From contig NZ_CP152052.1 in assembly GCF_038637725.1 (NCBI RefSeq), forward strand, positions 1,161,501-1,225,500: a stretch of 64,000 nt of DNA, given 5' to 3'. How positions within the stretch are numbered: position 1 is the first letter of the stretch; the number at the start of each line of letters is the position of its first letter. Positions 46,147 to 54,172 of this stretch are shown here, piece after piece. A program made the position numbers and the translations under genes. Source of the DNA: Psychrobacillus sp. FSL H8-0483. GTDB taxonomy: Bacteria > Bacillota > Bacilli > Bacillales_A > Planococcaceae. The notes under the pieces were generated by a model, which did no database searches, was not told where the DNA came from, and worked only from the letters and a program-made list of their open reading frames with translations.

Positions 46147-47205
46147 TTATATTTTAAAGTTTAGTCTAATCATGCCTGCTTCTTTCGCAGTAATGCAAAT
46201 AATGACGATAAATGGACCTATTATAAAGCCAAGAAAACCAAACAGTTTAGCTCCTATGAACATGGCAATAAGTATAGCAAGTGGTGAAATACCCATTTGA
46301 GATCCCATTAATTTAGGCTCCACAGCTCTTCGGATAACTAATAAAATAATTGCTAAAACAGTGAGTTTGGTACCTAAAATGACGTCTCCTGTTAAGTAGT
46401 GATAGATAGCCCAAGGTGCTAAAACAGCAATAGATCCTAAAATAGGGATAATGTCAACGATCCAAATGACGATGGACATGATTATGGCATACTTTGGTGT
46501 GATAATAAATAATAATCCAATTAGGGAAGCACCTAAAATAATGAAACTAGCTAAAATTTGTGCTTTCATAAATCCAATAACTACCTTTTTAAGGCTAGAA
46601 GACATAAAAGTAACTTTTTCAGCTGAATCCTCTGATAGTAAGTAGAAAAACTTTGCTCGTAATTTTTCTAAATCCAGCATAAATAAAAATAGAGCAATAA
46701 TAAATACAATAAAGCTAATCAAGAAGTTTGGAATATTAGTTAGAAGAGCTGTAATGTTGGAATAACTAAGTAAATCAAGTAAAGCTTCTTTCATGCTTTC
46801 TAATGTAGAATCAAACTTACCTTGAATAGATGAGACAACTTCTTTCGGGAGACCTTCGGTATATTTAAATAAATTATTTTGAATATCAATCCATATTCCA
46901 GTTAAGTTATTTAAGTGAAATGGAATTACGTTGGACGTATATATTAGCTGACTAATAAGTTTAGTTATAACGAAATATAATAGTCCTGAAAGGATACTTA
47001 TAAAGAAAATAAAGTTTGCAATAACGGATGGTTTCCGTTTCCATTTAAATGTCTTTTGTGTAAATTTTACTACTGGTTCAATAATAATAGCAGTAAGTAG
47101 AGCTAATATAATTGGGACCGAAACAGGGAGAATAAAAATAGCAGTTAATAAAATGAATAGAACAAGCAATGCGTACTTTACATACTCTTTTTTGAACATT
47201 TTCAA
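46147..47205 (-). CDS. AI-2E-family transporter (YtvI/YdbI-type membrane protein)
   Basis: 352-residue polytopic protein with seven to eight helices, N-terminal pair (about 10-40), a long hydrophilic region about 80-150, and the C-terminal core IVIWIVDIIPILGSIAVLAPWAIYHY, then PKLMGSQMGISPLAILIAMFIGAKLFG. This is the AI-2E transporter family (PerM-like). Substrates are uncertain: some members export autoinducer-2, others are Na+/H+ antiporters or act in sporulation (YtvI). Its stop codon is immediately followed by repeat A4. Confidence 0.83.
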   Translation of the reverse strand: MKMFKKEYVKYALLVLFILLTAIFILPVSVPIILALLTAIIIEPVVKFTQKTFKWKRKPSVIANFIFFISILSGLLYFVITKLISQLIYTSNVIPFHLNNLTGIWIDIQNNLFKYTEGLPKEVVSSIQGKFDSTLESMKEALLDLLSYSNITALLTNIPNFLISFIVFIIALFLFMLDLEKLRAKFFYLLSEDSAEKVTFMSSSLKKVVIGFMKAQILASFIILGASLIGLLFIITPKYAIIMSIVIWIVDIIPILGSIAVLAPWAIYHYLTGDVILGTKLTVLAIILLVIRRAVEPKLMGSQMGISPLAILIAMFIGAKLFGFLGFIIGPFIVIICITAKEAGMIRLNFKI

Positions 47206-47274
47206 ACCAATTCTTATTCTCCTTTCTAGACCTTTTAAATTAGTATAGACAACATACTGTTTTTTGAACAGAAA

Positions 47275-47306
47275 AAACGTTAGAGAATATATTCTCTAAC
47301 GTTTAG
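47275..47306 (-). terminator. Terminator of the yugN-like gene
   Basis: Perfect palindrome AAACGTTAGAGAATA / TATTCTCTAACGTTT followed on the minus strand by TTTTC. Confidence 0.85.
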
Positions 47307-47315
47307 GCACTACAT

Positions 47316-47684
47316 TTATCGCGCATTAATTTCAAATGCATTTAAATCTGCTTTAACAGCTGAAAGTGTTTGTTCACATGATTTAAGCAAGTGATTCGGG
47401 AATACTTCGTTTTCACCATACTCGACACCGTGTGGAAAGTAGTGTTTACCGATTACTGGTTTTAATAGAGTGATATTTGCCTCGTGTGCCCCAACATCAC
47501 CATCTTTAGTAAAACCAAATACACGAAGATAAAATGTACCTTCTTTTATTTCATACTTTTTGTCATAAGTTACACGTTCGTAATCCCATTGACCAGCGCG
47601 AATCAAACCTTGCTTTTCCATAAGATCATCTAATAGATTAAGATCAATGACAGTGTTTTCTATACCAGTGTTTTCGAAATACAT
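47316..47684 (-). CDS. YugN-like family protein
   Basis: 122-residue soluble protein, MYFENTGIENTVIDLNLLDD, then GQWDYERVTYDKKYEIKEG and HYFPHGVEYGENEVFP. These match the YugN-like family, of unknown function. Start chosen at 47684 after GGAGGA; the frame's earlier start at 47708 precedes that site. It is a single gene between terminators. Confidence 0.85.
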   Translation of the reverse strand: MYFENTGIENTVIDLNLLDDLMEKQGLIRAGQWDYERVTYDKKYEIKEGTFYLRVFGFTKDGDVGAHEANITLLKPVIGKHYFPHGVEYGENEVFPNHLLKSCEQTLSAVKADLNAFEINAR

Positions 47685-47836
47685 TGAATTGTCCTCCTTC
47701 ACGTTCAAAATACCTTAGAATACGTTCCTATTAATATTAATTCAAATTTGAAAATGTTGCAATGGCAACATTGTGTAATTGCATAGAAGCTTGTTATACT
47801 AGTGAAAAAGAAGTGACAAGTCAGGAGTAAAATGAG

Positions 47837-48913
47837 ATGAAAAATCTATTTCGTATTTTAATTGCTGTTGCTATTGTACTAGTCATATTGATATATTTTG
47901 ATAACCCGGTTCAAGAGAATGAAATCATCACAGGGCCTAATAACTCTGGACAACTAATACCACAGAAAACACCGGATGTAGTAGAAGTCAATAATATTTT
48001 TTCGAAGCCTAAAAAAGGTATTTCTACTTTAATAGGCAAACCATCTCACGAATTAACTAGCTTGTTTGGTAAGCCAAATCGAATTGAACCATCCGCATAT
48101 GGGTACGATTGGTGGGTATATAATGATTCCTTTTCTTCATATAAGCTTTTTGGAGTAACAGGGGACATTGTAACACAAGCATTTTTGATCGGTAGTGATG
48201 TGGACGCTACTCCTTATAAGATTGGACAGTCGTTGGAAGAAATTTATCGTTTTACTATTGTGCAATCAGAAATAACAATGTCTATTGACGAAAACACATA
48301 TACTTTTTCGTTAAATGAACAAGATATTAACAACCGTATTTTAGTTCAATTCGATGACTTATTCGCGATGCTATATATTGATGAGAAAGATCAGCAGTTA
48401 GAGGCAGTTCGATTTACGGATGCTAAAACACTTCTCTTACATAAACCATATGACATTTTATATGAGGGAACAATTATTGAAACAAATGCACCTTCATCTT
48501 CATTGCAAGCTGAAATTGATAAAGCGAATGAAAGACAAATCGTAGAAATCACAAATGTATTTCGTTTTCGCCATGGTTTAAAAGTGTTAGAGTCTGATAA
48601 TACGTTACAAAAAATAGCTATTTCCCATAGTGAAGAAATGGCGAAAAATAATATCGTTACAAATGAGACATTCGAAGTTTCCAAATTTAGTGATATGTTA
48701 AAAGAATCGTCAATTGTTTTCGACCGTGCTGGAGGTAATACCGCGGCTTTTTATTTTGATGCGGGAGAGGCAGTAAATGGTTGGTTAAATTCTAAAGATC
48801 ATCGTGAGACTTTGTTAGGGAAATGGTATACCCATACAGGAGTAGGGGTATACGGTAATTACTACACACAAAATTTCATTGACCGACCTATGATAAAAGA
48901 AATTCAGGAATAA
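47837..48913 (+). CDS. YlbC-like CAP-domain secreted protein
   Basis: 358-residue protein with an N-terminal signal anchor (about residues 5-22). A CAP-associated N-terminal domain follows (about 55-190, with KPSHELTSLFGKPNRIEPSAYGYDW). The C-terminal CAP/SCP domain (about 235-350) has FRFRHGLKVLESDNTL, AISHSEEMAKNNIVTN and the DHRETLLGKWYTHTGVGVY end. Resembles YlbC of B. subtilis, found next to ylbF/ylbG. CAP domains bind or modify lipids and proteins; the role here is unknown. The stop is directly adjacent to the stop of the convergent aspartokinase-like gene, with no gap. Confidence 0.85.
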   Translation: MKNLFRILIAVAIVLVILIYFDNPVQENEIITGPNNSGQLIPQKTPDVVEVNNIFSKPKKGISTLIGKPSHELTSLFGKPNRIEPSAYGYDWWVYNDSFSSYKLFGVTGDIVTQAFLIGSDVDATPYKIGQSLEEIYRFTIVQSEITMSIDENTYTFSLNEQDINNRILVQFDDLFAMLYIDEKDQQLEAVRFTDAKTLLLHKPYDILYEGTIIETNAPSSSLQAEIDKANERQIVEITNVFRFRHGLKVLESDNTLQKIAISHSEEMAKNNIVTNETFEVSKFSDMLKESSIVFDRAGGNTAAFYFDAGEAVNGWLNSKDHRETLLGKWYTHTGVGVYGNYYTQNFIDRPMIKEIQE

Positions 48914-49645
48914 TTAATGAAATACAATTGTACCTTCTCTATCTTCATATAGGGATCGTATATGCAAAGGAACTTTGTGGAGGGCAGCAAATTTTGCTGC
49001 TCTTTTTTGTATTATTTCTACTGGTTCATTTATTTTATTTTGAAGTTCTTCATATGTCATAAAGGGTATTAACTCAACATTTTCATTTGTGAAAGGATCT
49101 GAAGTCATAACACCTGGTACATTTTTATAAAATTCAACAACTTTTGCGTTTAAGTAATGCCCATAAACGACAGCAGTTAAATCACTTCCACCTCTACCAA
49201 GAGTAGTAAAGGTTTGAGTCTTTTCTGAAACACCTTGAAATCCGGGTACTACGATACAATTAAAATTTTGGAATGCGGTTATGAAGCTACTTGTATTTAC
49301 TTTTTCTATCTGAGCATTTCCATAAGCTTCATTCGTAATAATACCTGCACTTTTTCCATATAAAATGGTTGCCAAAATTCCTTTACTCTTTAGTTCTGCA
49401 CATAAAACAGATGCAGAAATAAGTTCACCACATGCAGATAGTAAGTCTGTTTCAACGCCATTGGTCGAATTTGGAATAAGATCTAATAAGGTGTCTGTTG
49501 CGTAGTATTGCCCTCTTCTTCCCATGGCTGAAACAACAATTAATACTTTTTGATGAACACTAATTGCTTTTTGAATTCTTGCAATAACTAATTGTCTACT
49601 TGGTCGATCCTGCATTGCGATTCCGCCATACTTTTGCACAATCAT
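48914..49645 (-). CDS. Aspartokinase-like amino-acid kinase without ACT domains
   Basis: 243-residue amino-acid-kinase-fold protein, closest by eye to the catalytic half of DapG (aspartokinase I): VLIVVSAMGRRGQYYATDTLLDL, LLSACGELISASV, VPGFQGVSEK, TTLGRGGSDLTAVVYG and KNVPGVMTSDP. It stops at the end of the kinase domain (VPLHIRSL), so both regulatory ACT domains are absent. The canonical KFGGTS is KYGGIA, losing the Thr-Ser pair. It might therefore be an unregulated aspartokinase or have lost activity. It is divergent from a MurE-like ligase gene, with SigE-like -10 elements between, suggesting a joint role in diaminopimelate supply. Confidence 0.8.
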   Translation of the reverse strand: MIVQKYGGIAMQDRPSRQLVIARIQKAISVHQKVLIVVSAMGRRGQYYATDTLLDLIPNSTNGVETDLLSACGELISASVLCAELKSKGILATILYGKSAGIITNEAYGNAQIEKVNTSSFITAFQNFNCIVVPGFQGVSEKTQTFTTLGRGGSDLTAVVYGHYLNAKVVEFYKNVPGVMTSDPFTNENVELIPFMTYEELQNKINEPVEIIQKRAAKFAALHKVPLHIRSLYEDREGTIVFH

Positions 49646-49665
49646 AATTTATACCACTCTACTCG

Positions 49666-49694
49666 TGACATTTCAAACACTCCGTTCATACGAT
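49666..49694 (+). promoter_or_regulatory. SigE-like promoter candidate upstream of the MurE paralogue
   Basis: TGACATT (49666-49672), 14-bp spacer, CATACGAT (49687-49694). This matches the mother-cell SigE consensus (KMATATT - N14-15 - CATACANT) at 5 of 7 and 7 of 8 positions. Located about 60 bp before the predicted start. Confidence 0.4.
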
Positions 49695-49710
49695 ACAAGG
49701 AATTCAATTT

Positions 49711-49718
49711 ACTGTATG
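49711..49718 (-). promoter_or_regulatory. SigE-like -10 upstream of the aspartokinase-like gene
   Basis: Minus strand CATACAGT, a full match to the SigE -10 consensus CATACANT, about 65 bp upstream of the start. The -35 at the right distance is poor. Confidence 0.3.
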
Positions 49719-49753
49719 CGATTTTACAAGAATGGTGTAGGGAGTGAGCTACT

Positions 49754-51214
49754 ATTTATCGATTAAAAGAGCTTATGGATGGCTTAGATTATAAGATAAT
49801 TGGGGATTTAGATGTTTTAACGATAAACAGATTTATTGATCATTCAAAGCAAATAAAAAAAGGAGATGTATTTGTTTCCGAAACAAATAATCGTTCGTTT
49901 ATAGAAGAAGCAATTCAGCACGAAGCGATAGCGATCCTTACGTCATTTTTTATTCAAGACTGTATTGTTCCTCAGATTATCATACCAGCGGATATGTATC
50001 TTATGAAGGATAGAATCGCATATATGACATATGAATTGTATGGTAAACAAATAAAAACAGTTGGAATAACTGGAACAAATGGAAAAACTACGGTTGCTAC
50101 ATTTGTAGGACAATTACTAATGCAACAGAATAAATCGGTATGTGTTATTGGTACGCTAGGTGTATTTGTAAATGGTAAGAAAATAGAACAAAACTTTCGA
50201 AATAATACAACTTTACCGTTTTATGATTTTATTCAAGTAGTAAAATACTGTTCTGATCACCATGTAGAATTTATTGTATTAGAGGCCTCTTCTCAAGGTT
50301 TATTGGACAATCGATTAGGAAGTTATCCTATTGATATTGGAGTATTTTTAAATATAGGAAAAGACCATCTAGAGTTCCATGGGGGAATGGTTCCTTACAA
50401 AAAATCAAAGGAGTTACTTATTTCATTAGCAAAGCAGCTTGTTGTAAATGATAATGATGAGTGGTGTCGAACCGTAGCACAAAAAGCGTATTTACCAGTC
50501 ATTCGATTTGGAGAAAAACAGACAAATGACGTTATTTATTCAAAAGAAAATTATACGACGGAAATAGTGTCATATGAGCTAATAGTAAGAGGGAAAAAAT
50601 TACGAGTTAAGATGAGAAACAACGGTCATTACAATGGGATGAACTTAGCTGCAGCTGTAGCTACTTTGTTGGCTTTGGATTTTCCTTGTGAAGAAATACA
50701 GCCTGTAAAACTGCCTGCTGGGAGACTAGAACGTATTCCTAATAGCAGGGGAATAGAAGTGCTCATAGACTATGCGCATACCCCTGATGCACTAGAGGCC
50801 TGTTTATCTACAATTGTGTCTTATGCGAAAAAGAATGTTTATGTAGTGTTTGGATGTGGAGGCAATCGAGATAAGCAAAAAAGGAAATGGATGGGTGAGG
50901 TGGCAACAAGCTATGCAACAATAGCAATCGTAACATCTGACAATCCTAGAAACGAACATCCAGAAGATATCATCGCTGATATTGTGAAAGATTTAGATAG
51001 AAGGAAGGTACTTATTGAGACAGATCGTAGAGAAGCGATTAGGCTAGCTTTAAGCATCGGGAAAAACGGGGACGTTGTGTTAATTGCAGGAAAGGGACAT
51101 GAGCAAGAGCAAATAATGAATGGTCTTGTAGTCCCTTTTTCTGATCATCAGGTAGTTCTTAGTTATTTTGAAGAGCTAGGTGGTTCAATGACAAAAAATG
51201 ATCCTGTGGCATAA
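49754..51214 (+). CDS. MurE-like UDP-MurNAc-tripeptide ligase paralogue with meso-DAP signature
   Basis: Mur ligase of about 486 residues. ATP site VGITGTNGKTTVATF (about 106-120), LEASSQGL, NIGKDHLEFHG, LIDYAHTPDALEACL, then GCGGNRDKQKRKWM and the substrate-selecting motif TSDNPRNEHPEDII, where DNPR marks meso-diaminopimelate ligases (Lys ligases lack the Arg). All three Mur domains are present. The frame is open upstream of ATG 49775 to an ATT at 49754. GGAG lies 9 bp before this ATT, whereas ATG 49775 has no proper site, and (I/M)YRLKELMDGLDYKIIGD is the usual MurE N-terminus, so ATT is the likely start. It pairs with an aspartokinase-like gene. I infer a sporulation or cortex role. Confidence 0.85.
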   Translation: MYRLKELMDGLDYKIIGDLDVLTINRFIDHSKQIKKGDVFVSETNNRSFIEEAIQHEAIAILTSFFIQDCIVPQIIIPADMYLMKDRIAYMTYELYGKQIKTVGITGTNGKTTVATFVGQLLMQQNKSVCVIGTLGVFVNGKKIEQNFRNNTTLPFYDFIQVVKYCSDHHVEFIVLEASSQGLLDNRLGSYPIDIGVFLNIGKDHLEFHGGMVPYKKSKELLISLAKQLVVNDNDEWCRTVAQKAYLPVIRFGEKQTNDVIYSKENYTTEIVSYELIVRGKKLRVKMRNNGHYNGMNLAAAVATLLALDFPCEEIQPVKLPAGRLERIPNSRGIEVLIDYAHTPDALEACLSTIVSYAKKNVYVVFGCGGNRDKQKRKWMGEVATSYATIAIVTSDNPRNEHPEDIIADIVKDLDRRKVLIETDRREAIRLALSIGKNGDVVLIAGKGHEQEQIMNGLVVPFSDHQVVLSYFEELGGSMTKNDPVA

Positions 51215-51660
51215 GCAATTTTCTTTCCATCCGGCTGGGTTACAGTACATTCTAAAACTAATGTTTGACGTCCTTTATGTAAATATGAAGCTGTCGCAAT
51301 CAACGTTTTTTCTGTAGCAGCCTTAACGTAATGAATCGTCATATTTGTTGTAACAGCACCTTTTCCTTCCGGTTGAAGATCTTTGTTTACAAGGAATCCC
51401 ATTGCGTTATCTGTTAGCGTTGCAATGACTCCACCGTGAGGCATATGAAAGCTATTGTGGATAAGTGGGGTTACAGGTACCGTTACAACACAAATATCTT
51501 GTTCATATTGTGTATCCATATGAAAAATGGCATTTAAATAGGTGGGAGCAGCATTTTGTTGTTTATTTTGAATACCTTTCAGGAATTCTTTTAGTAAGCT
51601 CATTTCAACCTCTGATGCATTTTCAGTTACTTGAGTAAGCAGTGTTTTTAATTCATTCAT
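51163..51660 (-). CDS. PaaI-type hotdog thioesterase
   Basis: 165-residue single hotdog-fold protein. PLIHNSFHMPHGGVIATLTDNAMGFL carries the HGG-x(n)-D/N arrangement of PaaI-like acyl-CoA thioesterases, followed by TTNMTIHYVKAATEKTLIA and GRQTLVLECTVTQPDGKKIAYATGSFFV. Substrate unknown. Start chosen at 51660 after GGAG; the frame's earlier start at 51696 lies before it. The last 17 codons overlap the 3' end of the convergent MurE-like gene by 52 bp. Confidence 0.85.
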   Translation of the reverse strand: MNELKTLLTQVTENASEVEMSLLKEFLKGIQNKQQNAAPTYLNAIFHMDTQYEQDICVVTVPVTPLIHNSFHMPHGGVIATLTDNAMGFLVNKDLQPEGKGAVTTNMTIHYVKAATEKTLIATASYLHKGRQTLVLECTVTQPDGKKIAYATGSFFVIEPPSSSK

Positions 51661-51743
51661 AATTTTTCTCCTAACAATAAGATAATAGTTTAGCATTTAT
51701 TTCTGCATTTCTGTTATGATAAACAGGATTGGAGGTTTCACTT

Positions 51744-52193
51744 ATGATAATGACTAATGAATGGGCCACGATAATGGACCAGTCAGATATGCTATGTACA
51801 ATGGTTCTTTCCTCTGAACAATTTTACCAATACTTAGAAGCACATTGTGCTATATATACAAATCCGAATTTAGTTCGTGAAATAAATCATTTCACGAAAC
51901 TGAAAGATCAATATGAAGAGGTTCAGCGATTCGGAAAATATCATCCAGATTATTCGACAGTAATGAAGGATATTCGAGTAACAAAACGAAAACTGGATAT
52001 GATAGATGAAATAGCAACCTTAAGAGTTGCTGAAAACGAATTACAAGACTTACTAGATGAAGTAAGTTTGTTAATAGGTAAATCTGTTTCAGAAGGTGTT
52101 AAAGTACCTGTAAGCAATCCATTTTTTGCATCTAGTAACTCTAGCTGTGGAAGCGGCTGTGGTTCGGGTGGTTCTTGTTCTTGCTCTGCTTAA
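51744..52193 (+). CDS. ylbF: YlbF/RicF family protein
   Basis: 149-residue member of the YlbF/YmcA family. Helical core SSEQFYQYLEAHCAIYTNP to DEIATLRVAENELQDLLDEV, and a Cys/Gly/Ser-rich tail CGSGCGSGGSCSCSA. In B. subtilis RicF forms a complex with RicA (YmcA) and RicT (YaaT) that carries iron-sulfur clusters, directs RNase Y processing and affects sporulation, competence and biofilm. The tail cysteines fit cluster binding. Start chosen at ATG 51744 following GGAGG. Confidence 0.88.
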   Translation: MIMTNEWATIMDQSDMLCTMVLSSEQFYQYLEAHCAIYTNPNLVREINHFTKLKDQYEEVQRFGKYHPDYSTVMKDIRVTKRKLDMIDEIATLRVAENELQDLLDEVSLLIGKSVSEGVKVPVSNPFFASSNSSCGSGCGSGGSCSCSA

Positions 52194-52207
52194 TATGCGA
52201 GGAAAAT

Positions 52208-52242
52208 GAAGGATGTGTGCGTAATGCACACATCCTTTTTTA
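52208..52242. terminator. Bidirectional terminator between ylbF and the GDPD gene
   Basis: Stem AAGGATGTGTGC / GCACACATCCTT with a T tract. Confidence 0.9.
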
Positions 52243-53142
52243 ATCGAGTTTTAATGCATCGATTGCTAGGTCTGGTCGATCAGTGATGATACCTTTTGCG
52301 CCGTTCTGGATAAGCTTTTTCATCACCACTGGATCATTAATTGTCCAGTAATGAACAGGGATGTTTAGTGATGTTAAGAATTTAATAAAACCTGCAGTAT
52401 CTAATGGAAAAACATTTGATTTGACTGGAATTTGAAATACATCAGCCTTGGGATGATATAAATGCTTAAATTGACTACTATATGCTGTGTAAGCTTTTTT
52501 GACTTCTTTTTCCCCAGCCCCTAATGCAACTGCATTTTGTGCGTATAAGTTAAAACGGTCAATTTGTTCGTCATAAAAGCTCGTGACAACTACACGCTGA
52601 AAAGCTTGTTTTTCTTCTAAAAGTCTCCAAAGCTTAGAAGGCATTAAGCTACCTTCGTAAGTTTGAGGAGCATCTTTTATATCCATATTAATAAGCATTT
52701 GAGGATACAGTTCAAGAAGGTCACCTAATGTAATAATTTGCTCCCCACAATCTCTATAAGAGTACGAACCTTCTAAATCGGTAAAGTGATATCCTAAGTC
52801 TGCTTTTTTTAATTCTGCTAATGAATAATCTGCTACTTTACCATTAAAGTTTGTGACCCTATCTAAATCTTCATCATGAAATACAATAATTTCTTCATCT
52901 TTAGTTAACCTTAAATCAATTTCAAATCCATGGACACCTAATTTTGCTGCTTTTTCAAAAGCCGCAAGAGAGCATTCAGGTGCCAGTGCAGATCCACCGC
53001 GATGGGCTAGTATGATTGGATGCCCATATTCAAGTGCTTCTTTTGAAGACCGACTTTGTGGTTTAGAAAGTGCTTTTGTACTTGCCCAAGCAGCTCCAGC
53101 AGCTGCGGCAATAGCGAGTGCTACATTTGATTTTTTACCCAT
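52240..53142 (-). CDS. Glycerophosphodiester phosphodiesterase
   Basis: 300-residue GDPD TIM-barrel enzyme that splits glycerophosphodiesters to glycerol 3-phosphate and alcohol. Active-site segments ILAHRGGSALAPECSLAAF (HRG and E), VHGFEIDLRLTKDEEIIVFHDEDLDRVT (E, D and H) and YWTINDPVVMKKLIQNGAKGIITDRPD. An N-terminal hydrophobic, Ala-rich segment (about residues 6-20) suggests a weak membrane anchor or signal, so it may act outside the membrane on teichoic acid or lipid-derived substrates. GGAGGAT precedes the start. An insertion relative to the B. subtilis ylbF-ylbG order. Confidence 0.9.
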   Translation of the reverse strand: MGKKSNVALAIAAAAGAAWASTKALSKPQSRSSKEALEYGHPIILAHRGGSALAPECSLAAFEKAAKLGVHGFEIDLRLTKDEEIIVFHDEDLDRVTNFNGKVADYSLAELKKADLGYHFTDLEGSYSYRDCGEQIITLGDLLELYPQMLINMDIKDAPQTYEGSLMPSKLWRLLEEKQAFQRVVVTSFYDEQIDRFNLYAQNAVALGAGEKEVKKAYTAYSSQFKHLYHPKADVFQIPVKSNVFPLDTAGFIKFLTSLNIPVHYWTINDPVVMKKLIQNGAKGIITDRPDLAIDALKLD

Positions 53143-53188
53143 CTATTTATTTATCCTCCTTTTCATGAAAGCTTTCATTTAATTTATA

Positions 53189-53300
53189 GGCTCTGTTAAA
53201 TTAGGTTGTTGTTTTTTAGAAGCACCTATTTTGTGACGAAAACGGCGGAAAGCGAGAGGATTTTCGGCAGGTAACAACATGATCGTTTAACAGAGTCAAT
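53189..53300. repeat. Family C small inverted-repeat element, copy 2
   Basis: Left end AGGCTCTGTTAAATTAGG and right end CGTTTAACAGAGTC. It shares GATTTTCGGCAGGTAAC and ATGATCGTTTAACAGAG with copy 1 at 3.2 kb. The surrounding 53143-53449 gap has no gene; an imperfect -10 may serve ylbG. Confidence 0.6.
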
Positions 53301-53449
53301 TTATAAGAAAGAAACCTACGTAGTAATCGTCAAGTCTCCTAGCCTTGTCCTTTTATTATAGTTAAAGTACTCAAAACTGTCAGCTTGTTGTTGTTGCTAT
53401 CAATTTCCTCCATATGGTATTCTTGAAATGAAGAAATGAGGGGAAGCGT

Positions 53450-53722
53450 ATGACAGAAAGACAAGGATTAATTGTCTATGTGCATCATTTAAAACAAGCG
53501 AAATCTTTAAGAAAATACGGTCATGTCCATTATATTTCGAAAAAACAGAAATATGTTGTGTTATATTGTGATCAAGATCAGATTGAAACTGCTAAGCAAA
53601 AGATGAATAAACTTCCATTTGTTAAAGAAATTTTGGAATCCTATCGACCATTTCTTATTACAGAATTTGAAAATAGTAAACCAGACAAAGCAAAAGAATA
53701 CGATTACAAAATCGGCTTATAG
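53450..53722 (+). CDS. ylbG: UPF0298 family protein YlbG
   Basis: 90-residue cytoplasmic protein. [37 protein letters not shown] and [20 protein letters not shown] are split parts of the UPF0298 signature, which covers the full length. Function unknown. The same neighbours ylbF and rsmD are present as in B. subtilis. GAGGGGAAG precedes the start. Confidence 0.92.
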   Translation: MTERQGLIVYVHHLKQAKSLRKYGHVHYISKKQKYVVLYCDQDQIETAKQKMNKLPFVKEILESYRPFLITEFENSKPDKAKEYDYKIGL

Positions 53723-53733
53723 GTTAGTTTAGT

Positions 53734-54120
53734 CTATTGCAGCGGTGGTACTAAATGATTTAAACGTAATATGCCAATTATATACTGATAATATAATTGA
53801 GTATCCACAAAAGTGGAAGAGTGTTTAAGGTCAATTTGGATTGGTTTAATTTGTAACTCATTTAAAGTATCTTTAAATGACGTAAGTCTTTTTGTTTCCG
53901 GTTGAGTATTAGCTATTCCTTCTCGACATATATAAATCGGGAAAAAGTTAGCACTATTAACCGGCTTAAGTGCAATTGCAATAGAACAATATTCTTTTTC
54001 GCCGTTTTTAGAAGTGAAAATAAATGCATGGTGTATTCGATTTTTATTTACTCGAGCGAGTTCACAAAGTTCAAATATATCTCCGTAGCCTTCACCTAGT
54101 TCTATAAAACGTTGTATCAA
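53734..54120 (-). CDS. DUF7147-like conserved protein
   Basis: 128-residue soluble protein beginning (M)IQRFIELGEGYGDIFELCE and ending LYYQYIIGILRLNHLVPPLQ. It resembles a short Bacillales family, sometimes wrongly labelled methylthioribose kinase, found next to ylbG/rsmD. Function unknown. The start is taken as TTG at 54120, 8 bp after AAGGAAG; the longer frame from 54210 overlaps the divergent gene and is not supported. Middle part IFTSKNGEKEYCSIAIALKP is conserved in the family as I recall it. Confidence 0.7.
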   Translation of the reverse strand: MIQRFIELGEGYGDIFELCELARVNKNRIHHAFIFTSKNGEKEYCSIAIALKPVNSANFFPIYICREGIANTQPETKRLTSFKDTLNELQIKPIQIDLKHSSTFVDTQLYYQYIIGILRLNHLVPPLQ

Positions 54121-54172
54121 TGAAAACACTTCCTTTCCAATCCATCTTACCACTTTGTTGGAGGACAATTCT

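Noticed and set aside
53165-53176. TGAAAGCTTTCA upstream of the GDPD gene as a cre site
   Set aside because: It is two bases too short and lacks the central CG of the cre consensus.
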